A stretch of DNA of 11,099 nucleotides. Source: Actinomycetes bacterium. GTDB taxonomy: Bacteria > Actinomycetota > Actinomycetes > Mycobacteriales > Mycobacteriaceae. The notes under the pieces were generated by a model that saw nothing but the letters and a program-made list of their open reading frames with translations, searched no databases and was not told where the DNA came from. How positions within the stretch are numbered: the first letter of the stretch is position 1; each line of letters begins with the position of its first letter. The position numbers were made by a program, and so were the translations under genes. Where the stretch lies: contig JAEZKH010000041.1 of NCBI GenBank assembly GCA_023415515.1, positions 1 to 11,099 on the forward strand, written 5' to 3'. Shown piece after piece: positions 1-6,932 of the stretch.

Positions 1-1
1 C

Positions 2-112
2 GGCTATCCGCTGGGCAACCTCGCGTTCCGGTGGTTTCTCGCCGACGAGGTGCCCGCTCGCCCCGAGGTCACCTTGGTCAAGGTGGCGGACGCGCCGACG
101 GCCGTCAGCTGA
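2..112 (+). CDS. C-terminal 36 residues of an unrecognised protein (5' end outside window)
   Basis: An open frame runs from the window edge to a TGA at 110-112. It encodes a tail that begins GYPLGNLAFRWFLADEVPAR and ends in TAVS. The choice of frame rests on its convergent placement with menA, 29 bp away, and on GC-rich third codon positions like those of the neighbouring genes. I do not recognise the family: the fragment is too short, has no motif I can name and no clear membrane segment. A different plus-strand frame is open across the whole of menA, but that is an antisense shadow. Confidence is moderate that this is coding, and no function is claimed. Confidence 0.5.
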   Translation, partial: GYPLGNLAFRWFLADEVPARPEVTLVKVADAPTAVS

Positions 113-141
113 CGCCCGTCACGAGCACACTGACGAGACCT

Positions 142-1023
142 TCAGCCGCCGAGCCACAGGGCGAGGGCCAGCGCGATCGACCACACCAGCATCGTCAGGC
201 CGGTGTCGCGCAGGACGGGGATCAGATCGCCGCCGGTGCCTCCGGTGCGCACGGGGCGGGCGGCGCGCAGCGCCTGAGGCAGCGCCACCAGGCCGACGAC
301 GCACCACGGCGTCGCAAGCATCAGCAGCAGCGTCATCAGAAGAGCCACCGCCAGCAGGCCCTGATACAGCAGCCGGGTGCGGACGTCACCGAGGCGGACC
401 GCCAGCGTGATCTTGCCGGATTCGGTGTCGGTGGGGATGTCGCGCAGGTTGTTGGCGACGAGCACCGCCGACGACAGCGCCCCGGTCCCGGCGGCCAGCG
501 CCCACCCGACCCAGTCGACGGTCCCTGCCTGGGTGTACTGCGTGCCGAGCACCGCGACCAGACCGAAGAAGACGAAAACGGAGATCTCGCCGAGGCCGAG
601 GTACCCGTACGGCTTGGAGCCGCCGGTGTAGAGCCAGGCCCCTGCGATGCACACGGCGCCGACGGCGATCAGCCACGGCTGGCTCACAAGCGCCAGCGCC
701 ACGCCCGCGGCGGCGGCGACGCCGAAGCTCACCAGGGCGGCGACGAGAACCGAACGCGGTGTGGCCAAGCGCGATCCGACCAACCGCAACGGCCCGGCGC
801 GGACGTCGTCGGTGCCGCGTATGCCGTCGGAGTAGTCGTTGGCGTAGTTGACCCCGATGATCATGGCGACCGCGACGACCATCGCCAGCAGCGCCCTCCA
901 CCAGACCGCACCGTCGAGCCAGGCCGCGGCGCCGGTGCCTGCGATCACCGGGGTGATCGCGTTGGGCAGGGTACGCGGGCGGGCGCCTTCGACCCATTGC
1001 GCGACACTGGCCACGGACGCCAT
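142..1023 (-). CDS. menA: 1,4-dihydroxy-2-naphthoate polyprenyltransferase (MenA)
   Basis: Integral membrane UbiA-family prenyltransferase of 293 residues. It attaches a polyprenyl chain to 1,4-dihydroxy-2-naphthoate to give demethylmenaquinone, the committed membrane step of menaquinone synthesis. The first Asp-rich motif, NYANDYSD, is at residues 59-66 and is followed by GIRGTDD. The second, LRDIPTDTESGK, lies at about 193-204 with D195 and D199. These are the Mg-diphosphate binding sites of the family. The rest is a run of hydrophobic helices (about 45-60, 92-113, 118-133, 148-160, 173-190, 222-245, 275-291). The N-terminal WVEGARPRTLPNAI is typical of MenA. Length is normal. The start is the ATG at 1023-1021; no strong Shine-Dalgarno sequence precedes it. 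The gene is divergent from mtnP, as in M. tuberculosis (Rv0534c/Rv0535, from memory). Function is secure from the motifs. Confidence 0.95.
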   Translation of the reverse strand: MASVASVAQWVEGARPRTLPNAITPVIAGTGAAAWLDGAVWWRALLAMVVAVAMIIGVNYANDYSDGIRGTDDVRAGPLRLVGSRLATPRSVLVAALVSFGVAAAAGVALALVSQPWLIAVGAVCIAGAWLYTGGSKPYGYLGLGEISVFVFFGLVAVLGTQYTQAGTVDWVGWALAAGTGALSSAVLVANNLRDIPTDTESGKITLAVRLGDVRTRLLYQGLLAVALLMTLLLMLATPWCVVGLVALPQALRAARPVRTGGTGGDLIPVLRDTGLTMLVWSIALALALWLGG

Positions 1024-1100
1024 CGTTTCACGCCCGACACGACGGCGTGCGCAGTGACGACCGCGGAGGGGGGCCGCCGCGCACAGGAGCGGGCCGACGA

Positions 1101-1106
1101 CACAAT
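1101..1106 (+). promoter_or_regulatory. Possible -10 element of mtnP (leaderless)
   Basis: The hexamer CACAAT matches TATAAT at four of six positions and ends six bases before the mtnP ATG at 1113. That places the expected transcription start at or next to the A of the ATG. No convincing -35 is visible, which is common in mycobacteria. This is an inference from sequence only. Confidence 0.3.
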
Positions 1107-1112
1107 GGTCTG

Positions 1113-1889
1113 ATGCTCGGAGTCATCGGCGGCAGCGGCTTCTACTCGTTCTTCGGCGCTGATGCGCGCAGCATCAGCCTCGACACCCCCTACGGCGAGC
1201 CGAGCGCGCCGATCACCGTCGGCACCGTCGGGGACCACGAGGTCGCATTCCTGCCGCGACACGGGGTCGGCCACGAGTTCTCCCCGCACACGGTTCCGTA
1301 CCGGGCCAACATGTGGGCGCTGCGCGCGCTTGGTGTGCGGCGGATCTTCGGGCCCTGTGCGGTCGGCAGCCTGACCCCTGAACTCGGGCCGGGCGCGATG
1401 GTGGTGCCCGATCAGCTGGTCGATCGCACGCGCGGGCGGGCCGACACCTATTTCGACTCAGGGGGCATCCACGTGGGTTTCGCCGATCCCTACTGCCCGA
1501 CGCTTCGTGCCTCGGCGACCGAGCTTCCCGGCGTCATCGACGGCGGCACCATGGTGGTGGTGCAGGGTCCGCGGTTTTCCACCCGCGCCGAGAGCCAGTG
1601 GTTCGCGCGCGAGGGCTTCACGCTGGTGAACATGACAGGGTATCCCGAGGCGGTGCTCGCTCGGGAGTTGGAAATGTGTTATGCGGCAATAGCTTTGGTC
1701 ACCGATGTCGACGCGGGAGTGTCGGCCGGGAGTGGGGTGCGCGCGGTGGACGTGTTCGCCGAGTTCGAGCGCAACCTGGTGCCGTTCAAGAAGCTGGTGC
1801 ACGAGGCGATCGCAAGTGTGTCCAAGGAGCGGCTGTGCACCGACTGCCTTGCCCACGAGGGTGTCAAGCTGCCGTTCGAGCTGCCGTGA
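1113..1889 (+). CDS. mtnP: S-methyl-5'-thioadenosine phosphorylase (MTAP/PNP family)
   Basis: Cytosolic purine-nucleoside phosphorylase-family enzyme of 258 residues. It should split 5'-methylthioadenosine with phosphate into adenine and methylthioribose-1-phosphate, recycling the by-product of polyamine synthesis. The phosphate-binding GGSGFY is at 6-11 and RHG at 49-51. The AxGSL-type loop appears as CAVGSLTPELGPG (82-94). NMTGYPE (173-179) is the substrate methionine and ribose loop. TDVDAG (197-202) carries D198 and D200, as in the adenine-selective branch (human MTAP has TDYDCW there). This favours MTA over inosine or guanosine. The C-terminus has a CTDC pair (242-245) whose role I cannot assign. 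The start is the ATG at 1113: an in-frame ATG at 1047 would add an unrelated Arg/Gly-rich 22 residues before MLGVIGGSG. The stop overlaps the GTG of the next gene, so the two are co-translated. Confidence 0.92.
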   Translation: MLGVIGGSGFYSFFGADARSISLDTPYGEPSAPITVGTVGDHEVAFLPRHGVGHEFSPHTVPYRANMWALRALGVRRIFGPCAVGSLTPELGPGAMVVPDQLVDRTRGRADTYFDSGGIHVGFADPYCPTLRASATELPGVIDGGTMVVVQGPRFSTRAESQWFAREGFTLVNMTGYPEAVLARELEMCYAAIALVTDVDAGVSAGSGVRAVDVFAEFERNLVPFKKLVHEAIASVSKERLCTDCLAHEGVKLPFELP

Positions 1890-2917
1890 GGGTGCTGTTG
1901 ACCGGCGCGGCCGGTTTCATCGGCTCGCGGGTGGCGGCCGCGTTGGCCGGCGCAGGACACGAGGTCGTCGGGATCGACGCGATGCTCTCAGCCGCGCACG
2001 GCGAGAATGCCGAGCCGCCGCAGGGGGTGCGGCGCGTGGACGTGCGCGATGCGAGTGCGGTAGCGCCGCTGCTCGACGGGGTGGACGTGGTGTGCCATCA
2101 GGCCGCGGTGGTCGGCGCGGGGGTGAACGCCGCGGACGCGCCCGCATACGGCAGCCACAACGACTACGCGACCTCGGTGCTGCTCGCCGAGATGTTCGCC
2201 GCGGGATGCCAGAAGCTGGTGCTGGCTTCGTCGATGGTGGTCTACGGACAGGGCCGATTCCGCTGTGCCGAGCATGGCGTCGTCGACCCTCTGCCGCGCA
2301 CGCGCGCCGATCTCGACGCCGGCGTGTTCGAGCACCGCTGTCCGATCGGCGGGGAAGAACTGCGGTGGCAGCTGGTCGACGAGGACGCGCCGTTGCGGCC
2401 ACGCAGCCTGTATGCGGCAAGCAAGCTTGCCCAGGAGCACTTTGCGCTGGCGTGGGCCGAGTCCACCGGCGGATCGGTGGTCGCGCTGCGCTATCACAAC
2501 GTCTACGGACCGAACATGCCGCGCGACACGCCGTATTCGGGAGTGGCGGCGATCTTCCGGTCACAGCTCGAAGCCGGGGACGTGCCCCGCGTGTTCGAAG
2601 ACGGCGGGCAGATGCGCGACTTCGTTCACGTCGACGACGTCGCTGCGGCCAATGTCGCCGCGGTCGACGCGGATGTCGACGGTTTCCACCCGGCCAACGT
2701 GTGTTCGGGGAAGCCGATATCGATACTCGAGGTCGCGACCGAGCTGTGCGAGGCGCGAGGTGACGCGTTGCCGGTTGTGACGGGTCAATACCGCAGCGGC
2801 GATGTGCGGCACATCGTGGCGAGCCCGGCCGGGGCCCGAAAGTTGTTGCAATTTAACGCTGCCGTCGATCCACATGACGGCCTGCGGGAATTCGCTCACG
2901 CCCCGCTTCGCGGCTGA
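1886..2917 (+). CDS. galE3: NAD-dependent sugar epimerase/dehydratase, extended SDR family (GalE3-like)
   Basis: Extended short-chain dehydrogenase/reductase of 343 residues that should act on a nucleotide sugar in the cytosol. The Rossmann motif TGAAGFIGS is at 6-14 and the NAD-ribose acid is probably D31. A serine pair (SS 115-116) precedes VVYGQG. The catalytic YxxxK is Y176-AAS-K180, followed by RYHNVYGPN (202-210) and RDFVHVDDV (244-252). Between strand and YxxxK lies an insert (about 124-165) with C127, H130 and C152. It resembles the Cys-rich insert of actinobacterial dTDP-rhamnose 4-epimerase-like proteins, but the second Cys of the expected CPxC is Gly (CPIG). The substrate is therefore uncertain: UDP-galactose 4-epimerase, as annotated for the M. 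tuberculosis neighbour Rv0536, or a dTDP-sugar enzyme. The start is the GTG at 1886, inside the mtnP stop (GTGA overlap). Confidence 0.85.
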   Translation: MRVLLTGAAGFIGSRVAAALAGAGHEVVGIDAMLSAAHGENAEPPQGVRRVDVRDASAVAPLLDGVDVVCHQAAVVGAGVNAADAPAYGSHNDYATSVLLAEMFAAGCQKLVLASSMVVYGQGRFRCAEHGVVDPLPRTRADLDAGVFEHRCPIGGEELRWQLVDEDAPLRPRSLYAASKLAQEHFALAWAESTGGSVVALRYHNVYGPNMPRDTPYSGVAAIFRSQLEAGDVPRVFEDGGQMRDFVHVDDVAAANVAAVDADVDGFHPANVCSGKPISILEVATELCEARGDALPVVTGQYRSGDVRHIVASPAGARKLLQFNAAVDPHDGLREFAHAPLRG

Positions 2918-2968
2918 CTCCGCATGAACGTGCTTTGCCATTCCATGCAGCATGCGCGTGGTGCATGT

Positions 2969-2974
2969 TAGCGT
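2969..2974 (+). promoter_or_regulatory. Possible -10 element for the PE-PPE gene
   Basis: TAGCGT fits the mycobacterial TANNNT pattern and lies in the 107-bp gap between the epimerase and PE-PPE genes. It would give a start near 2981 and a leader of roughly 44 bases carrying a strong AGGAGG. Just upstream is an inverted repeat, CATGCA (2944-2949) and TGCATG (2962-2967), spaced by 12 bases, a possible operator. The -35 is not clear. The same hexamer recurs before the glycosyltransferase at 10871. Confidence 0.3.
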
Positions 2975-3014
2975 TTGCCGGTCGGGGGACTGCACCGGAT
3001 CCGCCGCATCAATC

Positions 3015-3020
3015 AGGAGG
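3015..3020 (+). promoter_or_regulatory. Strong ribosome binding site that sets the PE-PPE gene start
   Basis: AGGAGG ends four bases before the GTG at 3025. It is the only textbook Shine-Dalgarno sequence before a start in this window. It decides against the in-frame ATG at 2935, which would put the promoter-like sequence inside the coding region. Confidence 0.7.
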
Positions 3021-3024
3021 TCCC

Positions 3025-4425
3025 GTGGCCGGAAAACACCGCAACCGCTCGCATGTGCAGAACGAGGCGGCCAAGCGCGGAGGCGCCGGCCTCGCAGCGG
3101 CCGCGCTCAGCATCACCGGCCTCTCGACCGCCGTGGTGACGGGCACCACCGCGGCCGTCGCGCCGAACGTGCAATTGATGGCACTGGTCTCCGCGGCCAA
3201 CTCGACGTCGCAGTTCTTCGCCGGTTCGTCGTACTACGGGACCGACTGGAAGGATGCGCTCCTCTACGGAGGGCCCGACCAGGAACAGGAAGTCGTGCCG
3301 TTCTTCCGGGGGCCGCAGGGTCTCGCGGATGTCATCACCGGCGCCCAGGACGGTGCGAATTCAATCGGTGTCACCGGTTCGGGTTGGGGCGCGGGTCAGG
3401 CGGGCACTGCGCTGGCGATCCTCGATCAAGAGGGCTTCGACTTCGACCAGATCGGCATCGTCATCCTCGACAACAACACCAACCGTGCCGGCGGTGGTTT
3501 CTGGACGACGTACGCGCCGTTTGCGCCGCTGCTGTTCACCACGGCCGACGCCACGCCGAACAACATCCCGGGTCTCACCGTCCTGGACGTGGCCTACGAG
3601 TACAACATCAACTCTGACGCGCCGGTGGACCCGTTCAACCCGTTCGCCCTCGGCAACAGTCTGGCCGCGTACGCATTCGGCTACGGCGCGGAGTCGAGGA
3701 CGTTGAACATCACCCAGGATGAACCGGGCGACGTCCCGGAGTTGACCGAACCGGACGGCACGGTGGTTCCGCTGCAACCGGGCTACCACTACATCGTGGA
3801 CAGTGACGGCACTGTCAGCTCATCGACGAAACTCCCGGCCAACCCGGACGGCACGCCCGTCACCACCACCTACATCACCGTCGACAGCGGCAACCTTCCG
3901 CTCACCAGGCCGCTGCGGCTGATCCCCGGCGGCGACATCATCGCCGACGCCGTCGATCCGGTCCTGACCGACCTTGTCGACGCGGGGTACAACGACGGTC
4001 TCGGCGCCGCGGGTAACCCTGCGATACCGGCTAATCCGACGGTGCTGCGGCCGTGGAAGCCGTTCTCGTCGCTGTCGGCCCTGGACCCGGGCGACCTGAG
4101 CAACGACGTGCAGGACGGCGCGACGGCCGGGGTCACCACCGGAATTGAGAACGCCGCCAACCCGGCGAACTTCTTCACCAAGCCGATCGGCGAGATCGCC
4201 AAGCTGCCCGGACTGTCGACGCTGACGAATTCGTCGGTGTCGCAGAACAGCGACGCAGCCAAGAGCTCTGCGCCGCAACCGAAAACCGCTGCGACGGGCT
4301 CGAGTAGTCCCGATCGGCCCAAGCCGCTGAAGAAGATCTCCGACGACTTCAACTCGTCGCTGAAGAAATTCGCCGATTCGGTCAACCCCAAGAAGGCGAC
4401 GGCGGCGGGCGACAACGAGGAGTAG
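3025..4425 (+). CDS. PE-PPE-domain (alpha/beta-hydrolase fold) protein without PE/PPE head; predicted inactive
   Basis: A 466-residue protein with a basic N-terminus (KHRNR, KR at 17-18), a hydrophobic stretch at 21-45 (signal sequence or anchor), a PE-PPE domain at about 60-330 and a Ser/Lys-rich, probably disordered tail from about 400. Domain landmarks are LDNNTNRAGGGFW (148-160), the DAPVDPFNPFALGN loop (198-211), LPLTRPLR (291-298) and LVDAGYNDG (317-325). The layout resembles Chp1/Chp2 (Rv3822, Rv1184c), PE-PPE acyltransferases of trehalose lipid synthesis that also lack a PE head. The nucleophile elbow, however, reads GWGAG (120-124) instead of GxSxG, with Gly122 (codon 3388-3390) in place of Ser. 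The only histidine beyond residue 10 is H255, and there is no cysteine. It may therefore be a pseudoenzyme with a binding or scaffold role at the cell envelope. The start is the GTG after AGGAGG. It is followed by the hydrolase gene 40 bp on. Confidence 0.8.
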   Translation: MAGKHRNRSHVQNEAAKRGGAGLAAAALSITGLSTAVVTGTTAAVAPNVQLMALVSAANSTSQFFAGSSYYGTDWKDALLYGGPDQEQEVVPFFRGPQGLADVITGAQDGANSIGVTGSGWGAGQAGTALAILDQEGFDFDQIGIVILDNNTNRAGGGFWTTYAPFAPLLFTTADATPNNIPGLTVLDVAYEYNINSDAPVDPFNPFALGNSLAAYAFGYGAESRTLNITQDEPGDVPELTEPDGTVVPLQPGYHYIVDSDGTVSSSTKLPANPDGTPVTTTYITVDSGNLPLTRPLRLIPGGDIIADAVDPVLTDLVDAGYNDGLGAAGNPAIPANPTVLRPWKPFSSLSALDPGDLSNDVQDGATAGVTTGIENAANPANFFTKPIGEIAKLPGLSTLTNSSVSQNSDAAKSSAPQPKTAATGSSSPDRPKPLKKISDDFNSSLKKFADSVNPKKATAAGDNEE

Positions 4426-4465
4426 GGCGCGACGCACCCTGGCCGCCGCGCTTATCGTCACGGTC

Positions 4466-5254
4466 GTGGCTTCCGCACTGATCGTCGCGATCCGGACCCA
4501 GCAGCGTCGGCTGATCTACTTCCCGACGCGCGACCCCGTGCCGGCGGCGGAGACGTTCCTGCCCGGCGGCAGAGACGTCGTGCTCCAGACCGAGGACGGC
4601 AAGCGCCTCGGCGCCTGGTACCTACCTGGGGCGGCAGGCGAGCGCCGCCCGGCCGTCGTGGTGTTCAACGGCAACGGGGGAGACCGGTCGGGCCGGACCA
4701 CGCTGGCTCGCGGCCTGTCGCGGCTCGGCCTGTCGGTGCTGCTCTTCGACTACCGCGGATACGGCGGCAACCCCGGCACCCCGTCGGAGGACGGCCTCGC
4801 ATTCGATGCCCGCGCCGCAAGGACGTGGCTCGCCGCGCAGCCCGATGTGGATCCTGACCGCATCGTCTACTTCGGCGAATCCCTCGGCGGCGCAGTCGCA
4901 ATCGGACTTTCGCTCGAGCATCCGCCCGCGGCCCTGGTACTTCGATCACCGTTCACGTCGCTGGCCGAGGTCGGCAAGGTGCACTACCCGTGGCTACCGG
5001 TCGGCTGGCTGCTGATCGACCGGTTCCCGTCGATCGACCGGATCGGCTCGGCCGCCGCACCGGTGATGGTCGTCGCCGGTGACCGCGACGAGGTCGTGCC
5101 CGAGTCGCTGAGCAGGAAGCTGTACGACGCGGCGCCCGACCCGAAGCGTTATCTGTCGGTGCCCGGCACCGGGCACAACGATCCCGAGCTGGCCGACGGG
5201 CCCGGCATGCTCGCGGAGGTCGGGAGGTTCCTGTCGGTGTCGGGAGTGCTGTAG
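4466..5254 (+). CDS. Alpha/beta hydrolase, BEM46/ABHD13-like, membrane anchored
   Basis: Serine hydrolase of the alpha/beta fold, 262 residues from the GTG used here. RRLIYFPTRD (14-23) is the typical opening of the BEM46/YfhR group, usually placed after one membrane helix. NGNGG (68-72) is the oxyanion loop, DYRGYGGNPGTPSE (95-108) follows, GESLGG (137-142) carries nucleophile S139, GDRDEVVP (205-212) the acid D208, and GTGHND (234-239) the base H237. The triad is complete. The substrate is unknown; esterase or thioesterase activity on a lipid-like ester is plausible. The start is doubtful. Codons upstream back to about 4427 read RARRTLAAALIVTVVASALI, a good anchor helix, but between the in-frame TGA at 4361 and 4466 there is no ATG, GTG or TTG, only CTG at 4439 and ATT at 4376. 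It sits between the PE-PPE gene and, 13 bp downstream, the flavoprotein gene, and is probably in their operon. Confidence 0.85.
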   Translation: MASALIVAIRTQQRRLIYFPTRDPVPAAETFLPGGRDVVLQTEDGKRLGAWYLPGAAGERRPAVVVFNGNGGDRSGRTTLARGLSRLGLSVLLFDYRGYGGNPGTPSEDGLAFDARAARTWLAAQPDVDPDRIVYFGESLGGAVAIGLSLEHPPAALVLRSPFTSLAEVGKVHYPWLPVGWLLIDRFPSIDRIGSAAAPVMVVAGDRDEVVPESLSRKLYDAAPDPKRYLSVPGTGHNDPELADGPGMLAEVGRFLSVSGVL

Positions 5255-5267
5255 CGATACTGGTGGG

Positions 5268-6395
5268 GTGAAACCCGCGATCTGTGAACAGTTCGGAATC
5301 GACTTCCCGCTCTTCGCCTTCAGCCACTGCCGTGACGTCGTCGCGGCGGTGACCAACGCAGGAGGGTTCGGTGTACTCGGCGGAACGGCCTACACGCCCG
5401 AGCAGCTCGACCAGGAACTGTCCTGGATCGACGAACAGGTAGGCGACAAACCGTACGGCCTCGACTTGATCGTGCCTGCCAAGTTCGAGGGCAAGGGTGA
5501 GAAGATCAGCTCGTCGGACCTCGCCGCGCGGATCCCCGACGAGGTCCGGGCGTACGTCGCCGACATCCTCGCAGCACACGACATCGAGGCCGACCCGGAG
5601 CCGTTCATCGGCGGCTCGTCGCTGGCGGGCACCACCGGCAGGGAACTGCTCGAGGCCGCGATGAGCCATCCGATCAGGCTGATCGCCAATGCGTTGGGCG
5701 TTCCGCCCGACTACATGATCGACGCGGGCAAGGAGCGTGGAATCCCGGTCGCGGCGCTCGTCGGCGCCAAGGAGCACGCCGTGAAGCAGGTCGAGGCGGG
5801 CGTGGATCTCATTGTGGCGCAAGGCACCGAGGCGGGGGGCCACTGCGGCGAGGTCAGCACGCTGGTGTTGGTCCCGGAAGTCCTGGAAGCCATGGCGGCC
5901 ATGGGCAGCAGGATCCCGGTGCTGGCCGCGGGCGGCATCGTGACGGGCAGGCAGATGGCCGCGGCGGTGGCTATGGGCGCCGACGGCGCGTGGACGGGGT
6001 CGGTGTGGCTCACCACAGAGGAGGCCGAAACGGCGCCGCACACCAAGGAGAAGTTCCTGGCGGCGACGTCGCGCGACACGATTCGCTCCACCGGCCGGAC
6101 GGGAAAGCCTGCGCGGCAATTGAAGTCCGAATGGACCGACGCGTGGGCACCGACTCCCGGCGGGCACCAGACGCTGCCTCTTCCGCTGCAGTCGATGTTG
6201 TGTGAGCCGGTCATCCGTCGCGTCGATGTGCTTGCCTCACAGGGACATCCGGGTGCACAAGCGCTGGCGACCTACTTCGTCGGGCAAGGTGTCGGTCTGA
6301 TGAACAAGGTCAAGCCGGCACGCGAGGTCGTGCGCGAGTTCATCGAGGACTACCTCGCCGCAACAGAACGGCTGAGCAGCACGCTACCCGACTGA
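5268..6395 (+). CDS. Nitronate monooxygenase-like FMN-dependent protein (2-nitropropane dioxygenase family)
   Basis: FMN-binding TIM-barrel protein of 375 residues. Visible family features are the N-terminal ICEQFGIDFPLFAF (5-18), AGGFGVLGG (31-39), AQGTEAGGHCG (184-194) with H192 at the usual catalytic His position, the phosphate-binding AAGGIVTG (220-227) and MGADGAWTGSVWL (236-248). The nearest M. tuberculosis relative I recall is Rv1894c, of about the same length. Members oxidise nitronates or propionate-3-nitronate or, in other branches, serve as enoyl reductases, so the real substrate is open. An insert at about 60-125 is rich in charged residues and differs from short class I enzymes. 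The start is the GTG at 5268 with only a G-rich upstream stretch. It is the last gene of the plus-strand group, followed by a hairpin that begins at its stop codon. Confidence 0.87.
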   Translation: MKPAICEQFGIDFPLFAFSHCRDVVAAVTNAGGFGVLGGTAYTPEQLDQELSWIDEQVGDKPYGLDLIVPAKFEGKGEKISSSDLAARIPDEVRAYVADILAAHDIEADPEPFIGGSSLAGTTGRELLEAAMSHPIRLIANALGVPPDYMIDAGKERGIPVAALVGAKEHAVKQVEAGVDLIVAQGTEAGGHCGEVSTLVLVPEVLEAMAAMGSRIPVLAAGGIVTGRQMAAAVAMGADGAWTGSVWLTTEEAETAPHTKEKFLAATSRDTIRSTGRTGKPARQLKSEWTDAWAPTPGGHQTLPLPLQSMLCEPVIRRVDVLASQGHPGAQALATYFVGQGVGLMNKVKPAREVVREFIEDYLAATERLSSTLPD

Positions 6396-6437
6396 CCACT
6401 CGATCCCCGGTGGTCGCGCGGGTCGGCGCCGTCGACC
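6394..6437 (+). terminator. Possible terminator hairpins between convergent genes
   Basis: A perfect 6-bp inverted repeat, GACCAC (6394-6399) and GTGGTC (6410-6415), starts within the TGA of the flavoprotein gene. A second, GGTCG (6421-6425) and CGACC (6433-6437), follows. Neither has a T-tract, which is common for mycobacterial stops. The placement between two convergent genes supports a termination role, but the evidence is weak. Confidence 0.35.
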
Positions 6438-6471
6438 TCGCGATGCGGATCTGCACGAACCTGGTCTCACC

Positions 6472-6921
6472 TCAGTCGGTGAACGTGATGCGCACCGATA
6501 TCGGATCGCTCTGCAGCGCCCGCATGCCGAGCGCGGTGGCGGACTGGCTGAGCTTCGTCCTGCCGCCGAAGCTGCGGGCCCTCGCCACGACATCGTCGTC
6601 GGGCACGAACGCCGCCGTGCCGCTGCGCCAGACGTTGTCGACGCGCACGCGCACCTTCGGGTCGGCGGTGATGTTGTGTGCCCAGCCCGCGCGCCTGCCG
6701 TGCTGGGAGATGACCCAGACCCCGCTGTCGTCTGCGCGTCCGGTGAGCGGCACGCGGCGCGGCAGGCCGGTCTTGGCGCCGACGGTTTCGAGTTCGACGG
6801 TCGACGACGCACGGACACCGATCCGATCCAGCGCACTCACCAGCGGGTTGACGATCGTGCGACCGACCTGTCGCTCGACCTTGAACTTGCGAAGCGCCTT
6901 GCGCGCATCCGTGGTGGCCAT
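6472..6921 (-). CDS. Deazaflavin (F420)-dependent nitroreductase/quinone reductase family protein
   Basis: Small split-barrel protein of 149 residues in the DDN-like family. These mycobacterial proteins bind F420H2 and reduce quinones or nitro-compounds, and their natural role is thought to be in menaquinone or redox homeostasis. Hallmarks are TVGAKTGLPRRVPLT (46-60), GVWVISQHGRRAGWAHNI (67-84), in which the SxxGxxxxPxWxxN-type pattern is recognisable, and ADPKVRVRV (86-94). I take the ATG at 6921, which gives MATTDARKALRKF. A GTG at 6948 would add nine residues, MIVLLSSVA, that look untypical. The gene lies 42 bp downstream of the b561 gene on the same strand. The pairing of a membrane cytochrome with a soluble quinone-type reductase is suggestive but unproven. 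Confidence 0.82.
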   Translation of the reverse strand: MATTDARKALRKFKVERQVGRTIVNPLVSALDRIGVRASSTVELETVGAKTGLPRRVPLTGRADDSGVWVISQHGRRAGWAHNITADPKVRVRVDNVWRSGTAAFVPDDDVVARARSFGGRTKLSQSATALGMRALQSDPISVRITFTD

Positions 6922-6932
6922 GGCCACCGACG

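Noticed and set aside
104..113. 10-bp palindrome GTCAGCTGAC at the end of the first gene
   Set aside because: No loop and no T-tract, and a 10-bp palindrome is not unusual by chance; not enough to call a terminator or operator.
31..1113. 360-codon plus-strand open frame across menA
   Set aside because: It is antisense to menA, has a Arg/Gln/Asp-rich composition without motifs, and its openness follows from high GC. MenA motifs on the minus strand are clear.
1705..2763. Long plus-strand open frame overlapping mtnP and the epimerase in another frame
   Set aside because: Arg/Ala/Gly-rich translation typical of a shifted reading of GC-rich genes; it overlaps two well-supported enzymes.
3025..3160. 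Possible PE or PPE N-terminal domain on the PE-PPE protein
   Set aside because: The first residues are basic and then hydrophobic like a signal or anchor; there is no PE or PPE motif and no helical hairpin domain before the PE-PPE region.
4953..6167. 404-codon minus-strand open frame under the hydrolase and flavoprotein genes
   Set aside because: No recognisable domain, Arg-rich composition, and wholly antisense to two genes with intact catalytic motifs.
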